From assembly GCA_013215505.1 (NCBI GenBank), contig JABSQZ010000009.1:62001-126000 (forward strand): DNA of 64,000 nucleotides, read 5' to 3'. Position numbers and translations under genes: made by a program. The stretch comes from Oceanospirillaceae bacterium. GTDB taxonomy: Bacteria; Pseudomonadota; Gammaproteobacteria; Pseudomonadales; Balneatricaceae. Positions 17,502 through 26,025 of the stretch are shown in pieces (the stretch's first letter is position 1; every line of letters begins with the position of its first letter). The notes under the pieces were generated by a model that saw nothing but the letters and a program-made list of their open reading frames with translations, had not been told where the DNA came from and did not search any database.

Positions 17502-19073
17502 ATGCGCTTTGATATCCGGTCCATGGACCGAATGGGTATTACCCAGGAAATCCTTAAGGTCTTTACCCGGCAGAACTGGAATTTAATCAGTGTGGAAATG
17601 CATCTGCACCACACTTTTGTGCAGTTAGATCACCAGGTAAATTTGGCTGAATTAATGAAAGGGTTGCAGGGGATTGATGGCATTATTGAAGTGGTAGAAG
17701 TGGACTTGCTGCCGGGCGAGCGGCGCGCTCAGCACTTAGATGCGGTGTTATCTACACTGCAGGATCCGATCCTGGATATCGACAGTACCGGTCGAATACT
17801 ACTGGCAAATAGTGCTGCTACTACTTTGCTGGGAAGAGCAAAAGACGAGCTACAAGGGTTATCCCTGACGGACTTTATCGACTGTCCGTTGCAATCACTA
17901 CTTAGCGAGTACTCCACAAGTATCGATATCAGCTGCGCCGGCCAGTCTTTTCTGGCCCAAGTAACGCCGTTTTTTTCCTATAATGGCGATCGTAAATCAG
18001 TCACCGGAGCGGTGATATTATTACAGAGCCTGCGTCGTCTTGGCCAGCAAATTTCCGCAGTCAATCACAGTGGTAGCGAGAGCAGCCAATCGCTAATTGG
18101 CTCATCCATAGCAACGCAAAAGCTACTCGCGATTACCCAGAGATTTTCCAATTTAGATATGCCGGTACTGATTCAGGGCGAGACCGGCACCGGCAAAGAG
18201 TTGATCGCCCATATCCTACATGACAGCGGGGTCCGCGCCGGTGCTCCTTTTATGGCGATTAACTGCGCCGCAGTACCGGAAAATTTGCTGGAGAGTGAGT
18301 TGTTTGGCTACGCCCCTGGGGCTTTTTCCAGCGCCAGTAAAAGTGGTAAACCCGGTTTATTTGAACTGGCGGATGGAGGGTCGATTTTCCTGGATGAAAT
18401 AGGCGAAATGTCTGCTTATCTGCAGGCAAAATTGCTGCGCTTTCTGCAGGATTTTAGCTTCAGACGCATCGGTGGCGCGAAAGAGATCACCGTAAACGTG
18501 CGTATTATCAGCGCTACTCACCGTGATTTGCAGAGCATGATGGAGAAAAAAATATTCCGTGAGGATCTGTACTACCGTCTTAATGTGCTCAACTTGCAAG
18601 TGCCACCGCTGCGCCAACGCCGGGCAGATATACCGGCCCTGACCAGGCACTTTATAACCAGAGCTGCCGAGCAGACTCGTCGTCAGGCGCCGCAGATATC
18701 GGCGGCGGCACTGGATAAATTGATGGCCCATCACTGGCCGGGAAACATCAGAGAATTACAAAATGTATTGTTTCGGACAGTGGCCATGTCCGATGGCGAC
18801 ATGTTAGAGCATCAGCACTTATCCACAGAATTGGCGCCTGCGGAAACTAGTGCCACTGCAGACATGGCGCAGCAATTTGCCAGGGTTGAAAACTGGCACA
18901 GTGCGCTGGGTCATTTTGAAAAGGAGCTGTTGAACACTTTGTATCCGCTGTATCCCTCCTCGCGCAAGCTGGCGCAGCGACTACAAGTATCGCATAACAC
19001 TATTGCCTTAAAGTTAAAAAAACACGGTATTGGTATTGATTCCCAGGCAATCGATTCGCCAGTGAATAAATAG
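17502..19073 (+). CDS. TyrR/PhhR-type sigma-54-family regulator with ACT and PAS domains
   Basis: The 523-residue protein begins with a TyrR-like ACT domain (MRFDIRSMDRMGITQEILKV, residues 1-75). A PAS domain follows (about 80-170, DPILDIDSTGRILLANSAA), then an AAA+ domain with Walker A GETGTGKE near 226 and Walker B region GSIFLDEIGE, and a C-terminal helix-turn-helix (SSRKLAQRLQVSHNTIALKLK). The loop that contacts sigma-54 (normally GAFTGA) reads GAFSSA at about 273-278. TyrR proteins sense aromatic amino acids through the ACT/PAS/AAA+ region. It is transcribed away from the PLP enzyme gene across a gap with a sigma-54 promoter. The effector is unknown. Confidence 0.88.
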   Translation: MRFDIRSMDRMGITQEILKVFTRQNWNLISVEMHLHHTFVQLDHQVNLAELMKGLQGIDGIIEVVEVDLLPGERRAQHLDAVLSTLQDPILDIDSTGRILLANSAATTLLGRAKDELQGLSLTDFIDCPLQSLLSEYSTSIDISCAGQSFLAQVTPFFSYNGDRKSVTGAVILLQSLRRLGQQISAVNHSGSESSQSLIGSSIATQKLLAITQRFSNLDMPVLIQGETGTGKELIAHILHDSGVRAGAPFMAINCAAVPENLLESELFGYAPGAFSSASKSGKPGLFELADGGSIFLDEIGEMSAYLQAKLLRFLQDFSFRRIGGAKEITVNVRIISATHRDLQSMMEKKIFREDLYYRLNVLNLQVPPLRQRRADIPALTRHFITRAAEQTRRQAPQISAAALDKLMAHHWPGNIRELQNVLFRTVAMSDGDMLEHQHLSTELAPAETSATADMAQQFARVENWHSALGHFEKELLNTLYPLYPSSRKLAQRLQVSHNTIALKLKKHGIGIDSQAIDSPVNK

Positions 19074-19157
19074 TTTCGATAGCACAAAATGACAAAACTC
19101 AATTTATCACCTTTGCATAATAGACACTTCTAAATAATAAATCAGCAGAGGTGCAAC

Positions 19158-19505
19158 ATGCAAAATACTATTGAGCAAGTTTGGAAAACATATTCATCAG
19201 CCTGGGGGTTGGAAACGCCTGAGCAAAAGCGTCAGCTGTTTGCAGAGTGTCTGAGCATAGATTGCAGTTATGCCGATCCCCATGTAAGCACTGTCGGCTG
19301 GGATGAACTGCTCGACTATATGCTGGATTTTCACCGGCAGATTCCCGGTGGCCATTTTCAGGTGACTAGCTTCGCTTCACACAATCAGCAGAGCATGGCA
19401 AGCTGGCGTCTGATAGACGCCCAGCAGCAAGAAGTGGACCAGGGAACTAGTTTTGGCAGATACGATACTGCAGGCAAACTCATTTCTATGACAGGTTTTT
19501 TTTAA
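19158..19505 (+). CDS. SnoaL/NTF2-like protein
   Basis: This 115-residue protein has the small alpha/beta cone pattern of the SnoaL-like/NTF2 superfamily: an N-terminal helix (IEQVWKTYSSAW), the segment CLSIDCSYADPHVSTVGWDELLDYM, and a C-terminal sheet (GHFQVTSFASH, SMASWRLID, GKLISMTGFF). Such proteins often bind or isomerise small molecules, but no catalytic pair can be assigned. It sits 12 bp before the AraC-GyrI regulator gene and is probably co-transcribed with it. Confidence 0.8.
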   Translation: MQNTIEQVWKTYSSAWGLETPEQKRQLFAECLSIDCSYADPHVSTVGWDELLDYMLDFHRQIPGGHFQVTSFASHNQQSMASWRLIDAQQQEVDQGTSFGRYDTAGKLISMTGFF

Positions 19506-19516
19506 AAGGCACTAAT

Positions 19517-20398
19517 GTGAACTATTTAAACAGCGTGCAGCTTGGCATCGAATACATCGAGGCCAATTTGGATTTTGACATAGCAATTGCTACAGTGGCC
19601 GCAGAGGCGGGGATGAGCCAGTGGCATTTTCAGCGTATTTTCAAGGGGCTGACGAATGAAACGCTGAAAACCTATATTCGCTCCCGCCGCCTCGCCAACT
19701 CTCTGGATAAATTACTGACTGGCGATATGCGCATTATTGATATCGCCCTCAGCGCTGGCTTTGAATCGCAACAGAGTTTTAGCCGCGCCTTTAAAGACTC
19801 GTTTAAGCTCACACCTAATGCGTACCGCAAATTGGCAGATAAAAGTTTGTTCCTGAAAAAGCTACAGTTTAATAGCCAGTATTTAGCGCACCTCAGGCAA
19901 AATGTCTTGCTAACGCCACAAATTCAGCAGCAGAGTAGGATGCTGCTGGTCGGCTGCAGAACAGCTTTTTACAGTGTCGATTCAGAGAAAAATAATATAG
20001 CAGATAAGCTGCCGGGACTCTGGTCTGAGTTTATGGCGCGACTCTCTGAAGTCCCGCATTCAATAGCGGGTACTTGTTACGGCGTTGTCCAGCAAGTGGC
20101 AAATGACACTGATTTGCTGGAGTATTATGCGGCGATAGCTGTTAGTCACTTAGATGAAATGCCACCGGGCATGCACAGCATTGTGATCGATAAGTCACGC
20201 TATGCAATGTTTACCCACACAGGGGCGGCGAGCAAGCTGGATAATACCGTTAACTATGTGTATTCGAGCTGGCTGTTGGGATCGGGGGAGCTTCACAGTG
20301 GTGGCCCAGATCTGGAAGTTTACGGTGCGGATTATGATCCAGTGTCTGCAGATTCGGTGATCCAATATGCTATTCCACTGCAGCAGCCTCAACTTTAG
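19517..20398 (+). CDS. AraC-family regulator with GyrI-like effector domain
   Basis: The 293-residue protein has an N-terminal AraC-type double helix-turn-helix (residues about 1-105; GMSQWHFQRIFKG and AGFESQQSFSRAFKDSF). A C-terminal GyrI-like/effector-binding domain follows (about 135-290, LVGCRTAFYSV and YYAAIAVSHLDEMPPGMHS). This Rob/SoxS-like plus GyrI layout is used by regulators that bind small hydrophobic or drug-like molecules. The start is GTG 19517; an ATG two bases upstream is out of frame, and AAGG lies at good spacing. The next sequence downstream is a dead ECF sigma factor, so the regulator may have lost part of its neighbourhood. Confidence 0.9.
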   Translation: MNYLNSVQLGIEYIEANLDFDIAIATVAAEAGMSQWHFQRIFKGLTNETLKTYIRSRRLANSLDKLLTGDMRIIDIALSAGFESQQSFSRAFKDSFKLTPNAYRKLADKSLFLKKLQFNSQYLAHLRQNVLLTPQIQQQSRMLLVGCRTAFYSVDSEKNNIADKLPGLWSEFMARLSEVPHSIAGTCYGVVQQVANDTDLLEYYAAIAVSHLDEMPPGMHSIVIDKSRYAMFTHTGAASKLDNTVNYVYSSWLLGSGELHSGGPDLEVYGADYDPVSADSVIQYAIPLQQPQL

Positions 20399-20424
20399 CC
20401 TGCTAGCAGGTTTGGGCTGGATAA

Positions 20425-20904
20425 CATTGGCTGGATCAGCAAAATATCTTTCTCTGGGATAAGCAGTTGAGTATTAAAGCCGAGCAGTTACTGCAAAAAA
20501 GCGCCATGGGCCGCTTTCAATTAGAGGCGGCGATCCAATCAGTGCACTGCAATCGTTTACTGGGCGGCAAAACTGACGGGTATGGGGTGATGCAACTCTA
20601 GAATGGACTGCTCTAGATAAGGCTAACAGTAGGAGCGGCAGAGGCGGTTGGCGCCGAGCAGGGGCTGCAGTGTTTAGAGCAGATAGATGAAAAATCACTG
20701 GCCGATTTTCAACCGGGGTTTGCCACTCGCGCCGCGCTTTTAGTGAAACTGCAGCGCTTGTGTGATGCACTACTGGCCAACGACAGGGCTATAGACTTGT
20801 GCAAATCGCCAATCCAAAAATGCAAAAATGCTACCTTAGTCAGCAGCGAGAATGGACAGAATCGAAGTTGCAAGATTCACGCGGTTAATTTCTGCAATAC
20901 ATAG
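20425..20904 (+). pseudogene. C-terminal remnant of an ECF sigma factor of the DUF6596 (ECF42-like) type
   Basis: One continuous frame reads WLDQQNIFLWDKQ, then QLLQKSAMGRFQLEAAIQS, an interrupted LYDGLL-like region with TAG stops at 20599-20601 and 20614-20616, then VGAAEAVGAEQGLQCLEQID and LADFQPGFATRAALLVKLQR. These are the conserved blocks of the long C-terminal extension of ECF42-type sigma factors (WDRALI, GRFQLEAAIQSAHA, AVAEVxGxxAGL, YQPYHAxRAxLL). The sigma2 and sigma4 domains are absent. The two stops and the missing N terminus make it a pseudogene; the reading frame itself is otherwise intact, so the loss looks recent. The 3' end overlaps the next gene on the other strand. Confidence 0.8.
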
Positions 20905-21191
20905 ACACTGCGATCAACATTTTGCCGGTTGTCTAATATCTTGATCACCCACCCGGCAGCGGCCAGATCATGGTTAATACTGCTGTTGAAAAGAGTGCTG
21001 CGAAAGCTCTGGTAATCACTCTCTGCAATGGGATAACAGTGCTGCACAAACTGGTGTAGTTGCCCCAGAGAGAACTGCCATTGTTGATGGGTGATGGCCC
21101 CTGGACAGAAATGCTGCAATTGCGAAATTAGCTGTTTATCCCCTTGTGCAAAGAGCATAAACAGCTGGGTGATGTGTCGTGCTTCTAACAT
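20877..21191 (-). CDS. Hypothetical protein in the cobalt-transport cluster
   Basis: The 104-residue protein is soluble and histidine- and glutamine-rich (FMLFAQGDKQLISQLQHFC, HQQWQFSLGQLHQFVQHCYP), without a recognised domain. It lies 12 bp after cbtA on the same strand and so is probably the third gene of the cbtB-cbtA transcript under the cobalamin riboswitch. A role in cobalt handling is only implied by position. Confidence 0.65.
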   Translation of the reverse strand: MLEARHITQLFMLFAQGDKQLISQLQHFCPGAITHQQWQFSLGQLHQFVQHCYPIAESDYQSFRSTLFNSSINHDLAAAGWVIKILDNRQNVDRSVYVLQKLTA

Positions 21192-21203
21192 CTAAGCGGT
21201 TCT

Positions 21204-21932
21204 TTATGCGCCGTTGTGGACAAATTTCTTCAAACTCAAACCGGACAGTACACCCATGATGATGAATAGGATTAGCATGCCAATGGCGGTCATCATATAG
21301 AACTGACTAGTGAGTTCAGTCAGTGCTTGTACAGCCACCGGATCAGTATTGGCAAAGCCGTGTTCAGTCGGCAGCGGTGCACCGATTAAGTGCGGAGCTG
21401 CAACAATTAATCCCCCAACGGCTTTCAGCAGCACTGAGCCATAATAGACAACAGCTATGCCCAGGGCGCTGGCAAGGGCGCAAAATAGCCACCAGATTTG
21501 TCGGCTCTCCAATTCTGCCGCATTGGTTCCAGGCACTTCTGGGTGTAGACCGAGCATCGCCGGTGCGACAAAGAAACAGAACATGGCCACTATTCCCCAG
21601 GCCGCGCCGCTCAGGGCGTTTAACTTAGGTTTTAGCGATTTTTGATTGTGCAGCGCCATCAGTGAAATCATGATCAGTGCCAGGGCGAAGGCGATAGTGA
21701 TGTTAGAGCCCAAAGTAAATGCCATACGTGGCATGCCATCTTCAGGTCCCCAGGCTTCGCCGTGATCGTGAGAGTGACCATCGCTAGCTGTCGCAGCAGC
21801 GGGTTCTGCTACTTCGTAGACTTCAGCGGCATAGATTAATGGATTGACTTGTAATTGTTGAAACAGCCCGTAACAGAGGCCAGAGATTACGCCGACCATC
21901 AAAGCCGACAGAATAAGGTTGCGCAGAGTCAT
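21204..21932 (-). CDS. cbtA: Cobalt transporter subunit CbtA
   Basis: The 242-residue protein has about six membrane segments and matches the CbtA family: N-terminal LILSALMVGVISGLCYGLFQQ, a histidine-containing loop (DGHSHDHGEAWGPEDGMPR) and the AMLGLHPEVPG block. CbtA and the small CbtB subunit form a predicted cobalt uptake system that is commonly under B12 riboswitch control in proteobacteria. The HSHDHGE loop could bind the metal. It follows cbtB by 111 bp. Confidence 0.92.
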   Translation of the reverse strand: MTLRNLILSALMVGVISGLCYGLFQQLQVNPLIYAAEVYEVAEPAAATASDGHSHDHGEAWGPEDGMPRMAFTLGSNITIAFALALIMISLMALHNQKSLKPKLNALSGAAWGIVAMFCFFVAPAMLGLHPEVPGTNAAELESRQIWWLFCALASALGIAVVYYGSVLLKAVGGLIVAAPHLIGAPLPTEHGFANTDPVAVQALTELTSQFYMMTAIGMLILFIIMGVLSGLSLKKFVHNGA

Positions 21933-22043
21933 GTTAATGCCCTAAAAATTGTATTTTTGCATAATTTAAACGGCCGTATACCCTGTGCTGAATTACAGAG
22001 TGAAAATATGTTGGCTGTTTAATTTTTCAGTCTGGAACTGAAA

Positions 22044-22229
22044 TTAATGGCAGGGGAAGGCGAAGGCATGACGGGCATCGTGTGCCGCGTTATGAATCAC
22101 TTCCATAGGGGCAAAACCGACGAATAACACTAGTACTAAGCCTAGTGCCAGTGCCGCTAATATTTGCTTAGTATCTGAAACGGCTAGGCTAGGGGTTTGA
22201 GTTGCAACACTCGATTGAATATTTTGCAT
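22044..22229 (-). CDS. cbtB: Cobalt transporter subunit CbtB
   Basis: The 61-residue protein has one membrane segment (ILAALALGLVLVLFVGFAP) followed by the histidine-rich tail HNAAHDARHAFAFPCH that defines CbtB. It is the first gene after the cobalamin riboswitch. The start ATG has GGAG at proper spacing, and a small hairpin (22242-22259) precedes that site. Confidence 0.92.
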   Translation of the reverse strand: MQNIQSSVATQTPSLAVSDTKQILAALALGLVLVLFVGFAPMEVIHNAAHDARHAFAFPCH

Positions 22230-22241
22230 AAATTATCTCCA

Positions 22242-22259
22242 GTACACATCCCCGTGTAC
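22242..22259 (-). promoter_or_regulatory. Hairpin just upstream of the cbtB ribosome-binding site
   Basis: GTACAC and GTGTAC form a 6-bp stem around a 6-nt loop. On the minus strand it lies a few bases before TGGAGATAATT and the start codon. It is placed where the riboswitch expression platform would act on translation; this is inferred from position. Confidence 0.5.
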
Positions 22260-22284
22260 ATAGGTAAAAAATAAGTTGTAAGTT

Positions 22285-22440
22285 GTTGGATCACGACGCT
22301 TTTGTGGCTGGTTCCGGGCTCTTGTTCTGTGCTCTAAAAAACTCTTTAGCAAAATCATACCGTTGCGGGGGCAGCGAAGGCTGAATCGATATACGATTGT
22401 CTCACTTCCCATTTAACCTCTATGGCATATTCAAGACGCT
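22285..22440 (-). promoter_or_regulatory. Cobalamin (B12) riboswitch upstream of cbtB
   Basis: On the minus strand the B12-box GCTGCCCCCGCAACGGTAT lies at 22357-22375, preceded by AAATGGGAAGTGAG and followed by the CCCGGAACCAGCC block that closes the core (22305-22320). These are the conserved blocks of the cobalamin riboswitch. It would shut off cbtB-cbtA when B12 is abundant. The ends are approximate. Confidence 0.88.
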
Positions 22441-22551
22441 GAATTGTCATAAAACTAAACTTCTAAACAGACTAAGTCTAGCAAAGGGTGTCATTTTTAC
22501 ATCCCCTGGGCACCACTGCGCATAGAGTAGCAGAACTGAGGGGGCAGGTGA

Positions 22552-22908
22552 ATGCGTAAATTGATAAAAAAACCAGCAATTTACCAACAACACGGCTGCG
22601 CAAATCCGCTCAGTTACCCGCCGCTAACTAAATCACAGAATGAGTGGCTGCAATGTTCTGTATGGGACTCACTGTTGATCGCAGCACAAGCTGAAAAATG
22701 CCCGTTTAAGCTAGAGCTGCATAAGGCTTTTCAATGCTACTGCGAGACCGATATCAGTTACTCTGAATCGACGCTGACAGCGCCGATTCAGGACAGTGCC
22801 AGCCAGGCACCCACTGCGATCATTAAGGTACCGGATATCCGGTTCAGTAACCTGACGTTGTGCTTGTTCATCAGTAAGTGCCGCAGTGCTTTACCGCCGC
22901 TGGCATAA
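22552..22908 (+). CDS. Doubtful small ORF, 118 codons
   Basis: The frame starts with ATG after a good ribosome-binding site (GAGGGGG, 7 nt spacing) but its last third lies antisense to the 3' end of the LysE-family gene. Only the first 80 or so residues occupy otherwise empty sequence; they include several cysteines (CSVWDSLL, CYCETDI). No family is recognised. It may be a truncated or chance frame. Confidence 0.25.
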   Translation: MRKLIKKPAIYQQHGCANPLSYPPLTKSQNEWLQCSVWDSLLIAAQAEKCPFKLELHKAFQCYCETDISYSESTLTAPIQDSASQAPTAIIKVPDIRFSNLTLCLFISKCRSALPPLA

Positions 22909-23405
22909 ATCATCATAGCAGTGAATTCAAGCACCATCACGATAGCGATCATCGCAGTTAGTTGTGGGGCCAAAGGTTGCTCGGCGACCACAAAAGAGGG
23001 CAGCAAAGTGATGAAAAATGCCCAGCCTTTAGGGTTGGCAATAGCAGTGATAAAGCCGTTTAACGCCAATTGCATGCCCGCCTGTGCAGCTGGTTTTTCG
23101 CTGTCAGTGAGTACCAACCTACCGCGGGAGCACCACATTTGATAGCCCAACCACGCCAGGTAAGCTCCACCGGCCAGTTTTAAAAATATAAAAGCTTCGG
23201 GCAATTCCAGCATCAGTGTCGCCACGCCAAGCGCCGCGGCCGAGGCGACAATTGCCACCCCCAGTAATTCCCCGCACATCATGTACATGGCTTTGCGCAC
23301 CCCTATCGACATTCCCAGTGTCAGGGCGAGTAACATGCACATTCCAGGAGTAATAGAGACCAGGAAAAAAGTGGGGATAAACAGCAACATAGTAGTATAA
23401 GACAT
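22788..23405 (-). CDS. LysE/RhtB-family amino acid exporter
   Basis: The 205-residue protein has about six membrane segments and the family start FIPTFFLVSITPGMCMLLALTLG (ITPGP-like motif), then LKLAGGAYLAWLGYQMW and NPKGWAFFITLLPSFV. LysE/RhtB proteins export amino acids such as lysine, threonine or homoserine lactone. The substrate cannot be set from sequence. It stands alone, 68 bp from the PhyH gene on the same strand. Confidence 0.9.
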   Translation of the reverse strand: MSYTTMLLFIPTFFLVSITPGMCMLLALTLGMSIGVRKAMYMMCGELLGVAIVASAAALGVATLMLELPEAFIFLKLAGGAYLAWLGYQMWCSRGRLVLTDSEKPAAQAGMQLALNGFITAIANPKGWAFFITLLPSFVVAEQPLAPQLTAMIAIVMVLEFTAMMIYASGGKALRHLLMNKHNVRLLNRISGTLMIAVGAWLALS

Positions 23406-23473
23406 AGTGAAAATTCTTCAGTGTTTAAGTGAGAAAAGCAGTGGCGATTGGTCTGTTTTGCAGTAGGGGGCGA

Positions 23474-24328
23474 TCACATCGCTCTTAATTGCGCAAAAGA
23501 GGGAAAGCTTTGTTGGTCTTCGCGCTGCAACCAGTTGCTTCGCGGATACTTAGCGGCGCCTTCAATGACATGCAAAGTGTAAGCGTGGCGGGTTTTCGTC
23601 GAACGATTTGCATGTGAAAAGTGCGGAAAGCGGCCGTTGAAGAAAATCAGTGATCCGGCGCTAACTTGTAGTGGCACAAAATCATTCTCGTTGTAGTGAT
23701 TGTCAGCCAAAAGAGTAAACTCTACCCCAATGCCATCGTCACGACGCTTCATGATCTTTTCCAGCGGGGTGTTATGGCCTCCCGGCATTCCCCACAGGCA
23801 GCCATTTTCCAGGGTGGCATCTTCCAGGGCAAACCAGAAGCCGACACAGCTCATTGGCTCTGTATAGAGGAAAGTGGAATCCTGGTGGATGTTAACTTCA
23901 CCGCCGATGCGCGGCTGCTTAAAAATATACATACTCTGCAGTAATCTTGGATCGACAAAGCCCAGCTGCTGGCAGATCTGCTCTAATTTACGGTCAGTGC
24001 TAAAGTGCCGAAATACCCCATCTTGCTGATGCATGGCGTGTCCGAGCTTATTAATAGCCAGACTTTTGTCGACGAGGATTTCTCCTGATGTGCTAACCGC
24101 CTCCTGTTCAAAAAAGCAGCGAATTTTATCGCCAGAGCTTAAAAAGTAATCGTCGGCATTACGCTGTTGTTCGCTAGTGCTGAAAATACTGATATCACTG
24201 GGCGAAAAATCTTCCACTATTTGCCCAGCCCGCGCTTGTAATTGCTGGCACTGCTGCAAAGTTTTAAAATTTTCAATCACGCAATAGCCATTTTCACGAT
24301 AATTATTAAGCTGGGTGCTGTCTAGCAT
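23474..24328 (-). CDS. Phytanoyl-CoA dioxygenase (PhyH) family protein
   Basis: The 284-residue protein is a non-heme Fe(II)/2-oxoglutarate oxygenase. The metal facial triad is visible: H148-x-D150 (VNIHQDSTFLY) and the distal H236 in RFPHFSHANRS, with the 2-oxoglutarate arginine at about 247. GFWFALEDATLENGCLWGMPGGH is a PhyH hallmark. Marine relatives hydroxylate fatty acyl-CoA, ectoine or other small molecules; the substrate here is unknown. There is no adjacent CoA ligase or biosynthetic gene. Confidence 0.88.
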   Translation of the reverse strand: MLDSTQLNNYRENGYCVIENFKTLQQCQQLQARAGQIVEDFSPSDISIFSTSEQQRNADDYFLSSGDKIRCFFEQEAVSTSGEILVDKSLAINKLGHAMHQQDGVFRHFSTDRKLEQICQQLGFVDPRLLQSMYIFKQPRIGGEVNIHQDSTFLYTEPMSCVGFWFALEDATLENGCLWGMPGGHNTPLEKIMKRRDDGIGVEFTLLADNHYNENDFVPLQVSAGSLIFFNGRFPHFSHANRSTKTRHAYTLHVIEGAAKYPRSNWLQREDQQSFPSFAQLRAM

Positions 24329-24475
24329 TCGCTCTCCTGAGGTCCATTGCCTGGCGCCGATATTGTTGAAAAATTGTTAAAGTTATTATTCGATCACAGT
24401 AATAGAACAGTACGCGGGGCGAGTCAATTAGCTGGCTTAAATATTGTTGGTCGGTAGCGCTAGGAAATATTCTGC

Positions 24476-25912
24476 CTAACTGACTACTATGGTGTTACGG
24501 CCTGCTCTCTTGGCAGATAACAGCGCCTGATCGGCGCGGAAAATGAGACTCTCGGGTTTATCTTCAGTATTCTTTTGCGAGATTCCGATGCTCAATTCGA
24601 TGTTGATTTGCCGCTGCTCAATATTGAAACTGGTGGTCGCTAACTGCTGTTGTACTTTGCGGCCAAAACTCTTTGCGTCTAAGCTACAGCAATTGGGCAT
24701 TAAAATTAAAAATTCTTCACCACCCCAGCGGCATAATACGTCAGATTCTCGGGTTAAACCGCGAATTAATTGCGCCACTGCCACCAAAACTTTGTCACCA
24801 AAAGGGTGACCGTATTGGTCATTAATGGCTTTAAAGTTGTCTATGTCTAATACCGCAACACAGAGTTGATAGTTATGTCTGCTGGATAACTTAAACAGTT
24901 GTTCTAGCACCGGCTCGAGCATTTGTCGGTTATTCAGTCCAGTCAGCTTGTCGGTTACGGCCATCTTTTCTAGCTGCTGCTGGTAGCCACTTAATGTGCG
25001 CCAACTGAAAGTCAGCACTGCAGCGGTAATTACCATTGAGATCAGTAAATTTATTAACAGAGAGTTGAAAATACTGCCCTGCAGATATTCATCTGTCTGT
25101 CGGACGATTAGATACCAATCGAATTCTTCGATATAGCGACTGTCGATGAATATTTCATTGGAGTCTTGCTGGTAGCTGAAAGAGGTGCTGTCAGTATTGA
25201 TAATTTTGCCCTTGATAGCGGGGTCAATGATGCCATTACCGAACACAGCATCTTTGCCAAACTCTGAACTATGTAAAGTTAGCGCTGCTTTTTTGTCGAT
25301 AAAAAACACTTCTCTGTGGTACTTATACTGGTAGTCTTCGATTAGCTGCTGGACTGCCGATAGCGCCAAACCGACCCCGGTTATTCCCAGCAAATCACCT
25401 TTTGCGTCCAATACTTTGTAATTGATGAAAACGGTGAGTTGGCTTGGGTTCGAAGGATCAAAATCAATATTGATCTCATGGCTGTCAGCCATACTCGCAG
25501 CCCGGAAATACCATTTATCCAGTTCATTGTGCGGTGAAATAGTCTTCAATATGCCGCTGGAATGATAGTAAGTGAGGGTGGCGTCGGAAATGAAGAAACT
25601 GGTGACGGTCTGATAGCTCTGCTGGATTTTCTGCAGATAGCGCCGAATTGTATCCGGATTTTTCTCCCCCGCTACTATCCAATCTCTGAGGAAAGTGTCG
25701 TTGGCCATAACCGAAGAAATGACGATAGGTTTCAACAGATCTCGCTGAATTTCCGAATAAATGTTATCGCCGATCAGCGGCAGTGTATCAGTGGTAATTT
25801 GCTTAGATAAAGAGTCCCTGGCGACAAAGTAGCCGACCAGGTTGGTGGCAATAAAGCCCAGCGATAATATACAGCACAGTAGCAGCAGAAACTTTGATTT
25901 GTGAGGGAGCAT
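24476..25912 (-). CDS. Membrane diguanylate cyclase with dCache-type sensor
   Basis: The start is taken as ATG 25912 (MLPHKSKF), with AGGA upstream, giving 478 residues. An N-terminal membrane segment (FLLLLCCILSLGFIATNLVGY) and a second near 285-305 flank a periplasmic dCache-like domain, followed by a GGDEF domain with active-site GGEEF (CRWGGEEFLILM). The inhibitory I-site RxxD is present (RESD, five residues before GGEEF), so product inhibition is likely. It should make c-di-GMP in response to an extracellular signal. It lies 81 bp after the chemoreceptor gene on the same strand. Confidence 0.92.
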   Translation of the reverse strand: MLPHKSKFLLLLCCILSLGFIATNLVGYFVARDSLSKQITTDTLPLIGDNIYSEIQRDLLKPIVISSVMANDTFLRDWIVAGEKNPDTIRRYLQKIQQSYQTVTSFFISDATLTYYHSSGILKTISPHNELDKWYFRAASMADSHEINIDFDPSNPSQLTVFINYKVLDAKGDLLGITGVGLALSAVQQLIEDYQYKYHREVFFIDKKAALTLHSSEFGKDAVFGNGIIDPAIKGKIINTDSTSFSYQQDSNEIFIDSRYIEEFDWYLIVRQTDEYLQGSIFNSLLINLLISMVITAAVLTFSWRTLSGYQQQLEKMAVTDKLTGLNNRQMLEPVLEQLFKLSSRHNYQLCVAVLDIDNFKAINDQYGHPFGDKVLVAVAQLIRGLTRESDVLCRWGGEEFLILMPNCCSLDAKSFGRKVQQQLATTSFNIEQRQINIELSIGISQKNTEDKPESLIFRADQALLSAKRAGRNTIVVS

Positions 25913-26025
25913 GCAAATAAGTCCTGTCGCTTCTCTGCGGGCCATAAAACCCTAATAGGTGCACTAAATAACGCAGTGGGATGATCAGTCCGGCCAATAT
26001 TGAACCGGACTGCCGCGACCCAGTA

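Noticed and set aside
20474-20770. 98-codon minus-strand frame
   Set aside because: It is the antisense of the ECF sigma remnant, which has clear family similarity on the plus strand.
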